Below, one piece after another: positions 34,472 through 42,291 of a stretch of 64,000 bases of DNA (the first letter of the stretch is position 1; the number at the start of each line of letters is the position of its first letter). Position numbers and translations under genes: made by a program. The notes beneath the pieces were generated by a model. That model was not told where the DNA came from. It saw only the letters and a list, made by a program, of their open reading frames with translations, and made no database searches. Location of the stretch: contig NZ_FNRT01000002.1 in the NCBI RefSeq assembly GCF_900105585.1, positions 248,001-312,000 of the forward strand, given 5' to 3'. This DNA comes from Nocardioides exalbidus (GTDB taxonomy: Bacteria; Actinomycetota; Actinomycetes; Propionibacteriales; Nocardioidaceae).

Positions 34472-35740
34472 ATGAGGACGCTCTGCACATCACTCGCCAC
34501 GGCCGAGACCGGCTCGGCCGTCACGCTCGAGGGCTGGGTCCACCGGCGTCGCGAGCTGGCCCGGGTCACGTTCCTGGTCGTGCGCGACCGCAGCGGGCTG
34601 GCCCAGGTCGTGCTGCCGCCGGGCACGCCGGTGCCACCCGAGGAGACGACCGTCCGGGTGACCGGCACGGCGACGGCCAACGCCCAGGCGCCCGGCGGGG
34701 TGGAGGTCACCGACGCGGTCGTCGAGCTGCTGACCGAGCCGGCGGAGACGCCGCCGGCCGAGCTCTGGCGACCGAGCCTGGACGTCTCGCTGCCGGTCCT
34801 GCTCGACCACGCCCCGGTGCTCTGGCGGCACCCCGCCCAGAAGGCCCGGTGGGAGCTGGCCGCCGCCTCGCTGCGCGGCTTCCGCGCGACGCTCGACGGC
34901 CTCGGGTTCACCGAGGTCGCGACGCCGAAGATCGTCGAGTCGGCGACCGAGACCGGCTCGTCGGTCTTCGAGGTCGACTGGTTCGGCCGGCCGGCCTACC
35001 TCGCCCAGAGCCCGCAGTTCTACAAGCAGCAGCTCGTCGGGGTCTTCGAGCGCGTCTACGAGGTCGGGCCGGTCTTCCGCGCCGAGCCGCACGACACCGT
35101 GCGCCACCTCGCCGAGTACCGCTCGCTCGACGTCGAGCTCGGCTTCGTCCGCGACCACCGCGACGTGCTCGCGGTGCTGCGCGAGGTGCTCGCCGGGATG
35201 GTGGAGGAGGTCGCGTCGGCCGACGAGGCCGTCGAGCGCACGGGCGCCCGCGTGCCCGTCGTACCTGCCGAGATCCCCGTCATCCACTTCGCCGACGCGC
35301 TCACGCTCGTCGGTGCTCCTGCCGACGAGCCCGACCTGGCGCCCGAGCACGAGCGGGCGCTCGGGGCGTGGGCGCTGGCCGAGCACGGCAGCGACTTCCT
35401 CGCCGTCGAGGGCTACCCGATGGCGAAGCGGCCGTTCTACACGCACCCCCAGCCCGACGACGAGCGGTGGTCCAACAGCTTCGACCTGCTCTTCCGCGGG
35501 CTCGAGCTGGTGACGGGCGGGCAGCGCCTGCACCGCGCGTCGGCGTACGACGCCGCGATCCGCGCGCGCGGCGAGGACCCGGCCGACTACCTGGCCTACC
35601 TGCAGGCGTTCCGCCACGGCATGCCGCCGCACGGCGGTTTCGCCATCGGGCTCGAGCGCTGGATCGGCCGGCTGGTGGAGACGGCCAACGTCCGGGAGGT
35701 CACGCTGTTCCCGCGCGACCTGCACCGGCTGGCGCCCTGA
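34472..35740 (+). CDS. aspS: Aspartyl-tRNA synthetase, archaeal type (possibly non-discriminating)
   Basis: A 422-residue class IIb synthetase of the short, archaeal-like type, not the roughly 590-residue bacterial AspRS with its GAD insertion. An N-terminal OB fold (LEGWVHRRRELARVTFLVVRD) binds the anticodon. Motif 2 is VGPVFRAEPHDTVRHLAEY, preceded by AQSPQFYKQQ typical of AspRS rather than AsnRS, and motif 3 is GGFAIGLERWIGRL. Such enzymes often charge both tRNA-Asp and tRNA-Asn, which needs GatCAB for correction; whether this one does cannot be read here. A bacterial-type aspS is probably elsewhere in the genome. GGAGG ribosome site, T-box controlled. Its stop abuts the convergent VanW stop. 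Confidence 0.9.
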   Translation: MRTLCTSLATAETGSAVTLEGWVHRRRELARVTFLVVRDRSGLAQVVLPPGTPVPPEETTVRVTGTATANAQAPGGVEVTDAVVELLTEPAETPPAELWRPSLDVSLPVLLDHAPVLWRHPAQKARWELAAASLRGFRATLDGLGFTEVATPKIVESATETGSSVFEVDWFGRPAYLAQSPQFYKQQLVGVFERVYEVGPVFRAEPHDTVRHLAEYRSLDVELGFVRDHRDVLAVLREVLAGMVEEVASADEAVERTGARVPVVPAEIPVIHFADALTLVGAPADEPDLAPEHERALGAWALAEHGSDFLAVEGYPMAKRPFYTHPQPDDERWSNSFDLLFRGLELVTGGQRLHRASAYDAAIRARGEDPADYLAYLQAFRHGMPPHGGFAIGLERWIGRLVETANVREVTLFPRDLHRLAP

Positions 35741-37492
35741 TCAGCCGTCGGTGGCGTCGGGGTTGGTGCAGATGACCGTGTCGCTGGGGGTGTAGGTCGT
35801 GTGGAACGTCTCGTCGCCGCGGGTCTCGGTGTTGGCGCCGACGGGCCGGAAGTATCGGACGACGTCGATGTCGAAGCCGCCGTAGCCGGTGTTGGGGTGG
35901 CACTGGACGGTGTCGACGCGGCGCGTCTTCGGCTTCGTGAGGTTGTAGCGCTCGCCCGTCGAGTCGGTGATGTCCCAGTACTTCGTCGACCACATGCTCA
36001 CCGTCGCGACGCCGGACGACGAGGGTGTCGACGGGGTGACGTTGGCCTGGATGAGGACCCCGTAGGGCGTGTCGTTCTTGAACCTCAGGTCCACCGCACC
36101 CCAGGCCACCGTCGCCTCTCGGCCGACCGGGTAGCGGTCGATGTAGAAGGAGTGCGGCTTGTGCTCGACGTCCTCGAGGCCGGCGTAGAACATCGCGTTG
36201 AACGTCGTCGTCGCCATCTGCGAGACGCCGCCTCCGAGGTCGGTGACGAGGATCCCGTCGTTGATGACGTAGCCCTCGGTGAAGCCGTTCTCCTCCGTGC
36301 GCTCGCCGACGGTGTCGTTGAGCGAGAAGGTCTCCCCCGGCTTGAGCAGCGTGCCGTTGATGAGCTCGGCGGCGCGGCCGATGTTGACGTTGCGGTACTC
36401 CGCGTAGGGGAAGTAGGTCGTGAAGCTCGAGACCCGCTCCTTCACCTGCAGCGCGCGTGCGTCCTTGGTCGTGAACGCCGGCTGCGCGACCTTGGCGTCG
36501 AGGGTGAGCGTGCGCTCGCCCTGGGGCTTGGCGACGGCGTCGAGGAAGCCGTCCTCGAGCTGCTGGTCGTCGAAGGTGACGCCGGGCCTGGCCGGGATCA
36601 CCTGCGGCCGGCCGTCCACGAGCGCGACGCTCGCGTCGACGGCCGCGCCGGCGGTGACCTTCGAGCCGACGACCTCGGTGAGCTTCGCCGCGTCGAGGGT
36701 CGGCACCAGCTCGCCGTCGGTCGGCACCAGGCTCAGCGCCTCGGTGTAGTCGGCCGGGAAGACCTTCACGTCCGAGCCGTCGAAGCTGAGCGTCACGGGC
36801 GCCGCCACCGCCGGGGAGGCGAAGGTGTCGAGGGCCTCCTGGACGTCGCTCGCGTCGATGTCGGGGACGACGTCGGTCAGCTCCAGGGCGACGACGGCGG
36901 GGTCGTCCTGGAGGTACGCCGCCCGCAGCGCGGTCAGCGTGTCGCTCGGGTCGAGTGCCTTGCCCGTCGTCGGGTCGGTCTTCGCGATCTCGGCGCCCTC
37001 GAAGGTGACGGTGCCGTCCACCGCGGGCGTGCCGTGCTGCTCGTCGAGGGTGGCCAGAGAGGTCTGGTAGGCCGCCTCGTCGACGGTCACGACGGCGTCG
37101 AGCGCGTCGCCGCCGGTGAAGTAGTTCCAGAGCCGGACGGGGTCCCAGCTCTCCTCGCCACCGGCCTCGGCGACCGAGGCGTCGTAGTCGACGCGCAGGC
37201 CGAGCGCGGCCGGGTCGACCTCTGCGTCCTCGCCGCCGATCGTGGTGGCGATCGGCCGGTTCACCTTGTCGGCGAGCCCGGCCTCGAGCCGCTGCGCGGC
37301 CTCCGCCTGGGAGTGGCCCCCGATCCGGACGCCGGAGACCGTGGTGTTGCGCGGGACCTTGTCACCGGCGGCGTAGTGCGCAGCGGCGTACAGCCCCCCG
37401 AAGACGACGACCAGCCCGAAGAGCAGCCAGAAGACGACCTTGGCACCCGCCTTGTCGCGGGGCTGGTCAGTGCTCGGCGGCTTCTGGGACAC
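35741..37492 (-). CDS. VanW-family protein with YoaR-type peptidoglycan-binding domains
   Basis: A 583-residue membrane-anchored protein. The N-terminal span at about 20-42 (VVFWLLFGLVVVFGGLY) is followed by two copies of a peptidoglycan-binding-like domain (residues 50-160 and 200-310; NTTVSGVRIGGHSQAEAAQRL begins the first). The VanW domain lies at about 370-510 (FTTYFPYAEYRNVNIGRAAELI, KPGETFSLNDTVGERT, DLGGGVSQMATTTFNAMFYAG). Members are extracellular cell-wall proteins of unsettled function. A GTG start six bases after TACACT suggests leaderless expression. Two Cys near the end (VQCHPNTG, VICTNPD) may pair. Confidence 0.88.
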   Translation of the reverse strand: MSQKPPSTDQPRDKAGAKVVFWLLFGLVVVFGGLYAAAHYAAGDKVPRNTTVSGVRIGGHSQAEAAQRLEAGLADKVNRPIATTIGGEDAEVDPAALGLRVDYDASVAEAGGEESWDPVRLWNYFTGGDALDAVVTVDEAAYQTSLATLDEQHGTPAVDGTVTFEGAEIAKTDPTTGKALDPSDTLTALRAAYLQDDPAVVALELTDVVPDIDASDVQEALDTFASPAVAAPVTLSFDGSDVKVFPADYTEALSLVPTDGELVPTLDAAKLTEVVGSKVTAGAAVDASVALVDGRPQVIPARPGVTFDDQQLEDGFLDAVAKPQGERTLTLDAKVAQPAFTTKDARALQVKERVSSFTTYFPYAEYRNVNIGRAAELINGTLLKPGETFSLNDTVGERTEENGFTEGYVINDGILVTDLGGGVSQMATTTFNAMFYAGLEDVEHKPHSFYIDRYPVGREATVAWGAVDLRFKNDTPYGVLIQANVTPSTPSSSGVATVSMWSTKYWDITDSTGERYNLTKPKTRRVDTVQCHPNTGYGGFDIDVVRYFRPVGANTETRGDETFHTTYTPSDTVICTNPDATDG

Positions 37493-37498
37493 GCGGCG

Positions 37499-37504
37499 AG
37501 TGTA
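37499..37504 (-). promoter_or_regulatory. Leaderless -10 box of the VanW gene
   Basis: TACACT on the reverse strand, six bases before the GTG start; no ribosome site is present. Confidence 0.45.
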
Positions 37505-37510
37505 GGCAGG

Positions 37511-37864
37511 TCAGGCGTGAAGTCCGGGATCACCGGCGCGTCCCGGACCGTCGCCACGACCGGACATGACGGTCGCCAGCGCGGCGACCAGCAGGACGAA
37601 CGAGCCGGCGATGAACGACCAGCCCTGCGCGTCGGAGGAGATCAGGAAGCCACCGGCCGGACGCTCCAGCGCCCCACGGAGGACCGGGACGCACCAGCCG
37701 AGCGCGAAGGCGACGCGTAGGGCGCCGGGCGGCGCCCACGCGAGCACCACCAGCCCGGTCACCAGCGCGAGGCCGAGCCCCCACCAGTGCTGGTGCAGGA
37801 GCGTGCCGGCCGCACCGGACACCGCGCCGACCACCAGTGCGACCGGGACGAGCAGTGCCCTCAC
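37511..37864 (-). CDS. Small membrane protein downstream of mshB (DUF6113-like)
   Basis: A 117-residue protein with four hydrophobic segments (about residues 3-22, 30-48, 52-68 and 85-105), including WWGLGLALVTGLVVLAWAPP and SFIAGSFVLLVAALATVM. The GTG start overlaps the mshB stop (GTGA), making a two-gene unit. A small four-span protein in this position after mshB is common in actinobacteria, annotated DUF6113 as I recall. No enzymatic motif is present. A link to mycothiol metabolism is suggested only by position. Confidence 0.72.
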   Translation of the reverse strand: MRALLVPVALVVGAVSGAAGTLLHQHWWGLGLALVTGLVVLAWAPPGALRVAFALGWCVPVLRGALERPAGGFLISSDAQGWSFIAGSFVLLVAALATVMSGRGDGPGRAGDPGLHA

Positions 37865-38772
37865 AGTCCGGCGAAGAGGTCCTCCTCGAACCCGTCGGCG
37901 CCGACCTTGCCGGGCGTGCCCTTGACCAGTCGGAAGTACTCGTCCGACCACCACGAGTGGCCGCTCTCCGCGCCGGAGAAGAAGTGGCCGTCCTGCTCGA
38001 CCTGGGTGTCGTGCTTGGCCAGGGCGTCCATCTTGCGCTGGACCTGGGCGGAGCCGTCGACGCGGGCGCTGATCAGCTCGTCGGGCGTGACGAAGGGCGG
38101 CAGCTTGCCGTCGGGCTCCATGCCCTTGAACGTCTCGGTGTCGCCCGACTCGCGCAGCTGGCGCAGGCTCTCGCGCATGCGCGACTCGCTCATCGCGGTC
38201 CAGTAGATCTTCGCGACGTCGTGGGGCTCGCCGAGGTCGAGCTTGTAGGACGGGGCCGCCGCCAGCTGGGCGGCGTACATCGCGACGCGGTGGGCCTGGA
38301 TGTGGTCGGGGTGGCCGTAGCCGCCGAACTCGTCGTAGGTCACCAGCACCTGCGGGCGGACCTCGCGGAGCACCTTCACCAGCTCGTCGGCGGCCGCGTT
38401 GAGGTCGGCGGTCCAGAAGGCGTTGTCGGGGATCGACTCCGCCGGGATGGCGTGGCCGTCCTCGTGCCAGGCCATGCCGGAGTCGTGGAAGCGGCCGAAG
38501 CCCCCGAGGAAGCGGTGGTCGGTGACGCCGAGGACCTTCATCGCCTCGTCGAGCTCACCACGCCGGTGCTCCCCGAGGCCGCCGTCCTTCTCGAAGGCGA
38601 GGTACTCCAGCTCCGGGACCAGCACCTCCCCCATCTCGCCGGCCGTGCAGGTCACGAGGGTGACGCCGACGCCCTCGTCGACGTAGCGGGCCATCGTGGC
38701 CCCGGTGCCGATGCACTCGTCGTCGGGGTGGGCGTGGACGAGCACGATGCGGTGGTCGGGCGTCTCGGTCAT
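37861..38772 (-). CDS. mshB: Mycothiol biosynthesis deacetylase
   Basis: A 303-residue PIG-L/LmbE-family zinc hydrolase that deacetylates GlcNAc-inositol, the committed step toward mycothiol. The zinc motif VLVHAHPDDECIGTGAT lies near residue 15, and the third ligand is in GYGHPDHIQAHRVAM near 148. GRFHDSGMAW is a conserved substrate-site segment of MshB as opposed to Mca. The ATG has TAGGCT six bases upstream, indicating a leaderless transcript. Its presence supports assignment of the genome to Actinobacteria. Confidence 0.92.
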   Translation of the reverse strand: MTETPDHRIVLVHAHPDDECIGTGATMARYVDEGVGVTLVTCTAGEMGEVLVPELEYLAFEKDGGLGEHRRGELDEAMKVLGVTDHRFLGGFGRFHDSGMAWHEDGHAIPAESIPDNAFWTADLNAAADELVKVLREVRPQVLVTYDEFGGYGHPDHIQAHRVAMYAAQLAAAPSYKLDLGEPHDVAKIYWTAMSESRMRESLRQLRESGDTETFKGMEPDGKLPPFVTPDELISARVDGSAQVQRKMDALAKHDTQVEQDGHFFSGAESGHSWWSDEYFRLVKGTPGKVGADGFEEDLFAGL

Positions 38773-38776
38773 TCAC

Positions 38777-39067
38777 TCAGCCTAGGTCGGGGCGCTTGAT
38801 CCTCTTCGGCGCCGTCGGGAGGTGCAACGGCGGGAGGGGGTCGCTGTGTTCCCCCGCGGGATCGTCCTCGTCGAGCCACCCGTCGTGGGTGTCGACGAGG
38901 ACCTCGAGCATGAAGGCCGGGGCGTCGCTCACCACCGCCCACGGGTGGTCCTCGTCGTCGTCCTCGCCCGCCAGCCGCTCGCGCTCGACGTGCGCCTCGA
39001 AGCCGTCGGCCACCAGCCGCGCGACCACCGCCCGCGCGTCGTCCTCGTCGAAGAAGATCGCCCTCAC
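38777..39067 (-). CDS. Small acidic conserved protein
   Basis: A 96-residue protein starting VRAIFFDEDDARAVVARLVADGFEA and containing GEDDDEDHPWAVVSDAPAFMLEVLVD. The compact alpha/beta N-terminus resembles DUF2007- or SPOR-like small domains, but I cannot assign it. The C-terminus ends KRIKRPDL. The GTG at 39067 is preferred because GGGAGG lies nine bases upstream; an ATG at 39076 sits directly on that motif and so would lack a ribosome site. The stop is four bases from the mshB start, on the same strand, so the two may be co-transcribed despite mshB's own promoter. Confidence 0.7.
   Translation of the reverse strand: MRAIFFDEDDARAVVARLVADGFEAHVERERLAGEDDDEDHPWAVVSDAPAFMLEVLVDTHDGWLDEDDPAGEHSDPLPPLHLPTAPKRIKRPDLG
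38779..38784 (-). promoter_or_regulatory. Leaderless -10 box of mshB
   Basis: TAGGCT on the reverse strand, six bases before the mshB ATG. It lies inside the last codons of the upstream small gene. Confidence 0.5.
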
Positions 39068-39126
39068 GCCGTCCATCCTCCCGCCCGCCGGGCTCCGGGC
39101 CCGCATCCGGTGCGGACCACCGAGGC

Positions 39127-39132
39127 TAGGGT
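39127..39132 (+). promoter_or_regulatory. Leaderless -10 box of the 39.1-kb gene
   Basis: TAGGGT, six bases before the ATG at 39139. Confidence 0.5.
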
Positions 39133-39138
39133 CGGGGC

Positions 39139-40257
39139 ATGTCGACAGCGTCGGAGTCGCCGTTCGTGCAGGGGATCCACCTGCAGCGCACCGACGAGAA
39201 CATCCGCGAGATCGACGCGCTGGCCGGGCTGGTGGGCACGCCGACGGGGCTGGGCGGGCTGCTCGACGACCTGAAGTACGCCGTCCGCCGCTCGCGGGCG
39301 CCGCGGCTGCTGGGGCGGGCGGTGCGCGAGGCGTGGCGCTGGGACGACTACGACGAGCGCGACGAGCTCTGGTACCCCCAGGGCATCTCGACGAGTGCGG
39401 ACTCCTCCGACACCGAGGCCGTGCTCACTCCTGAGGGCGAGGGCCGGCGGGTCGTGGTGACGACCTGGTACTCGACCGGCAAGGACGGCATCAAGCGCGG
39501 GTCGCGGGTGACGTTCGTCGACCTCGACTCCGGGCGCTACCGCCACGTGCTGCTGGTCTCGCCTGTCTTCGACAAGGCCGGCAACCTCACCCTGCGGCCG
39601 ATGAACATCCACGCCGGCGGCATCGTCTGGGCCGGGCCCTACCTCCACATCGCGGCCACCGGCCGCGGCTTCGTCACCGCACGGGTCGACGACATCATGC
39701 GGGTGGCCGGCGACGACGACCACCCCGACGAGCTCGGCATCGACGGGACGTCCCTCTACTCGTTCGGCCACCGCTACGTGCTGCCGGTGCGCTTCACCTA
39801 CCAGGCCTTCACCGACGACGGCCACGAGAAGCTGCGCTACTCCTTCATGTCGCTCGACCGCCGCTCGGACCCGCCCGGCCTGATCGCCGGCGAGTACGCC
39901 CTCGGCGCCACGGCCACCACCCGGCTCGCGCGCTACAGGCTGGACCCCGCGACGTGGCAGCTGGCCGTCGGCGACGACGGCTTCTCGCGTCCCCTGGCGG
40001 TCGACGACGGCGGCGTACGCCAGATGCAGGGCGCGGTCATCGCGTCCGGGCGCTACCACGTGACGGTGTCGCACGGCCCGTGGACGCCGGGCAGCATGTA
40101 CGCCGGTGAGCCGGGGTCGATGAAGCGGCACCGCTGGGCGCTCCCGATGGGACCGGAGGACCTGTCCTACTGGCCGTCGACCGACCGGCTCTGGTCGCTC
40201 ACGGAGCACCCCCGCCGCCGCTGGATCGTGTCGATGGACCGGGCCTGGTTCGACTGA
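39139..40257 (+). CDS. Conserved protein of unknown function, 372 residues
   Basis: A soluble-looking protein without signal peptide or membrane span. Recurring beta-strand patterns (RYRHVLLVSPVFDKAGNLTL, PMNIHAGGIVWAGPYLHIAAT, LSYWPSTDRLWSLTEHP) suggest a propeller-like fold that reads strings such as GGIVW and GAVIASGRYHVT at intervals. I recognise it only as resembling hypothetical proteins of Nocardioides-type genomes. ATG follows TAGGGT by six bases, so it is probably leaderless. A pair of strong hairpins follows the stop. There is no operon partner on this strand. Confidence 0.68.
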   Translation: MSTASESPFVQGIHLQRTDENIREIDALAGLVGTPTGLGGLLDDLKYAVRRSRAPRLLGRAVREAWRWDDYDERDELWYPQGISTSADSSDTEAVLTPEGEGRRVVVTTWYSTGKDGIKRGSRVTFVDLDSGRYRHVLLVSPVFDKAGNLTLRPMNIHAGGIVWAGPYLHIAATGRGFVTARVDDIMRVAGDDDHPDELGIDGTSLYSFGHRYVLPVRFTYQAFTDDGHEKLRYSFMSLDRRSDPPGLIAGEYALGATATTRLARYRLDPATWQLAVGDDGFSRPLAVDDGGVRQMQGAVIASGRYHVTVSHGPWTPGSMYAGEPGSMKRHRWALPMGPEDLSYWPSTDRLWSLTEHPRRRWIVSMDRAWFD

Positions 40258-40260
40258 CTC

Positions 40261-40320
40261 GCCCCTGACTCGCCACTGAGTCTCTCGGCGACTCAGGACC
40301 GAAAGGCGCAGGTCAGGGGC
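40261..40320. terminator. Nested inverted repeat after the 39.1-kb gene
   Basis: The outer arms GCCCCTGAC (40261-40269) and GTCAGGGGC (40312-40320) enclose an inner hairpin CTGAGTC/GACTCAG (40276-40296). It lies between convergent genes and could stop transcription in one or both directions. No T-run is evident, so the terminator call is tentative. Confidence 0.55.
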
Positions 40321-40339
40321 CCGACACGCCCGGGACTCG

Positions 40340-40366
40340 CTCGTGAGTCTCTGGGAGACTCACGAG
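40340..40366. terminator. 12-bp perfect stem hairpin
   Basis: CTCGTGAGTCTC, loop TGG, GAGACTCACGAG. It lies 14 bases beyond the stop of the convergent thioesterase gene. It shares TGAGTCTC and GACTCA with the neighbouring hairpin, so the two look like copies of one element. Confidence 0.65.
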
Positions 40367-40379
40367 CCAGTGCGCCGGT

Positions 40380-41198
40380 TCAGGGTCGCGGCTGCATGGC
40401 GAGCTGGCGGCTCTGGGCGACGAGGCGACCGGCCGGGTCCCAGACCTCGCAGTCCTCCTCGAAGAGTCCGCCGGCGACGTTGCGGGTGCGGTGCGAGACC
40501 TTGAGCCAGCCGGGCTCCGGGACCGCGCGGACGTGGACCGTCAGCGCGAGGGTCGGCGCCCAGCCGGGGCGGCCGAGGTCGAAGGTGACGGGCGGGAGCG
40601 CGTCGCACACCATGAGCAGGCCGACCGCGTCGAGCGGGTGTCCGTCCGCCATCTTCAGCCACGCCTGGATGTGCCCGTTGCCGCTCGGCTTCCCCATCGC
40701 CCACCCGATGCAGGCCGGGTCGAAGCGCAGGTCGAAGCGGTCCATCACCGGCGCGATCCGCCGGGTCTCCGCAGGTGCCATCGAGCCCGGGACGCACTCC
40801 TCGAGCGGCGGCAGGGCGGGCTCGACGGCGGTGGTCGACACGTCGGTCGGCATCTCCCGCAGGTCGGCGTACGTCGCGAGCACGGAGATCCTCGTCGTGC
40901 CCTCCTGGCCGAGCTCGGCGGCGACGGTCGCGACGGTGCCGCCCTCGCGGAGCACGCGGGTCGAGACCTGCGCGGGGCCGGGGCGCGAGGCGGAGAGGTA
41001 GGAGGCGCTCACCGAGAGGGGGTGCGGCTTGGTCGGCAGCGTCTCGGCGATCGTGCGGCCGACGACGCCGAGGACGTAGCCGCCGTTGACGCCACCACCG
41101 ACGACCCACCCGGGGTCGAGCGTCGCGTCGAAGAGGCCGTCGCCGGCCGGGGTGATCGCGGTGTGCAGGTCCCACTCGGACGCGGTGGAGGAAGCCAT
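40380..41198 (-). CDS. Double hot-dog acyl-CoA thioesterase family protein
   Basis: A 272-residue protein with two hot-dog halves. The first has DATLDPGWVVGGGVNGGYVLGVVGRTI, the usual start of TesB/FadM-like actinobacterial thioesterases with the active-site Asn-Gly-Gly-Tyr pattern. SVSASYLSASRPGPAQV is the central helix-strand of the fold. The second half contains WAMGKPSGNGHIQAWLKMADG and LPPVTFDLG. It probably hydrolyses acyl-CoA in the cytoplasm. TAGGCT with CGCCGC before the ATG is identical to the DUF389 promoter arrangement. It is a single gene. Confidence 0.82.
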   Translation of the reverse strand: MASSTASEWDLHTAITPAGDGLFDATLDPGWVVGGGVNGGYVLGVVGRTIAETLPTKPHPLSVSASYLSASRPGPAQVSTRVLREGGTVATVAAELGQEGTTRISVLATYADLREMPTDVSTTAVEPALPPLEECVPGSMAPAETRRIAPVMDRFDLRFDPACIGWAMGKPSGNGHIQAWLKMADGHPLDAVGLLMVCDALPPVTFDLGRPGWAPTLALTVHVRAVPEPGWLKVSHRTRNVAGGLFEEDCEVWDPAGRLVAQSRQLAMQPRP

Positions 41199-41204
41199 GC
41201 GGCG

Positions 41205-41210
41205 AGCCTA
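41205..41210 (-). promoter_or_regulatory. Leaderless -10 box of the thioesterase gene
   Basis: TAGGCT on the reverse strand, followed by CGCCGC and the ATG. Confidence 0.55.
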
Positions 41211-41223
41211 GGACCGGCCCCGG

Positions 41224-42273
41224 TCAGCGGGGTCGGAGCCAGCCGGTGACCTCGGGCACACCGTCGACCCACCGCAGCCGGGCGGCGTACATCGACCGGC
41301 GTCCGCGCTCGCGCGGCTTGTGGTCCCACTTGCCGCGCCCGACGCAGGGCAGCGCCGTGCCGCGACAGGTCCAGCCGTGGAGGAAGACGAGGTCTCGACC
41401 GCCGCGACCGGAGACGAGGTCGGCACCGCCGGGACCGCACAGCCGGGTCGAGTCGGTGTCGAGCAGCACGCCCGACGCGGGTGCCGTCCAGTCGAGCAGC
41501 GTCGCGGAGCGGAACCAGGACGTCCGGTAGGTGCACTTCGTCCAGTCACCCTCCGACGCGAGCAGCACGTAGCCACCGTCGCGACGCACGAGCACCGGGT
41601 TCTCGACGACGTCCGCCGAGCGCAGCAGCTCGACGCTGGTGGCGTCCGGCTGCACGGCCTGCCCGTCCCGCGTCAGCGCGACGATGCGGATCGTCGAGGG
41701 GGTGCGATCGGTCTTGTAGAGGAGGTACGACGACCCGTCGGCGTCGCGGAACCACGACGGGTCGATGACTCCGGCGCGCGGCAGCGTCGGGTCGCGTGGC
41801 AGGAGCTGGTCCTGCGCCGCGGGTGCGTGGGCGTACGACGGGCACACGAGCGGCCGCGAACCCACCGGTCGGAACGGCCCGCGGGCCGACGACGAGCGCG
41901 CGACGCCGATGCAGCGGCCGTGCTCGCCGATCCCGCGCACGGGCGTCGCGTAGTAGAGCAGCCACCGCCCGCCCACCCGCGCGACGTCGACCGCCCAGAC
42001 TCCTCCGTCGCGCGACCACTTCGGCCGCTGCGTGAGGAGCGAGGCGCCGCGCTGCCACGGTCCGTCGGCGCGGCGCGACCACGCGTGCGGCACGCGGTCG
42101 CCGGTGGCGTACGCGACCAGGCCGTTCGGCGTCGAGACGACGGCGGGGTCCGGGAAGTCGACGTCGAGCACCGGCCGCGGGATCGGATCGGCGGAGAAGG
42201 CAGGCCCAGCGACGGCGAGCAGGAGTGCGCACGCCAGCACCACGAGCAGGCGGTGGGCTCCCCGGTCAGGCAC
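41224..42273 (-). CDS. Secreted GH43-like five-bladed propeller glycosidase
   Basis: A 349-residue protein with a signal peptide (LLVVLACALLLAVAGPAFSA). The mature N-terminus PVLDVDFPDPAVVS has the catalytic-base Asp position of GH43 (FPDP). GVWAVDVARVGGRWLLYYATP, AGVIDPSWFRDADGSSYLLYK and SADVVENPVLVRRDGGYVLLAS follow, supplying the pKa-modulating Asp (IDPS) and the general-acid Glu (VENP) in the usual order. It probably acts on arabinose- or xylose-containing glycans outside the cell. Cys residues in GRCIG, LVCPS, TKCTYR, RLCGPG, WTCRG and LPCVG may form disulfides. The GTG start follows TAGGTT by six bases. Confidence 0.83.
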   Translation of the reverse strand: MPDRGAHRLLVVLACALLLAVAGPAFSADPIPRPVLDVDFPDPAVVSTPNGLVAYATGDRVPHAWSRRADGPWQRGASLLTQRPKWSRDGGVWAVDVARVGGRWLLYYATPVRGIGEHGRCIGVARSSSARGPFRPVGSRPLVCPSYAHAPAAQDQLLPRDPTLPRAGVIDPSWFRDADGSSYLLYKTDRTPSTIRIVALTRDGQAVQPDATSVELLRSADVVENPVLVRRDGGYVLLASEGDWTKCTYRTSWFRSATLLDWTAPASGVLLDTDSTRLCGPGGADLVSGRGGRDLVFLHGWTCRGTALPCVGRGKWDHKPRERGRRSMYAARLRWVDGVPEVTGWLRPR

Positions 42274-42279
42274 CGGCGG

Positions 42280-42285
42280 AACCTA
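42280..42285 (-). promoter_or_regulatory. Leaderless -10 box of the GH43-like gene
   Basis: TAGGTT on the reverse strand, six bases before the GTG start. Confidence 0.5.
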
Positions 42286-42291
42286 TCGCGG

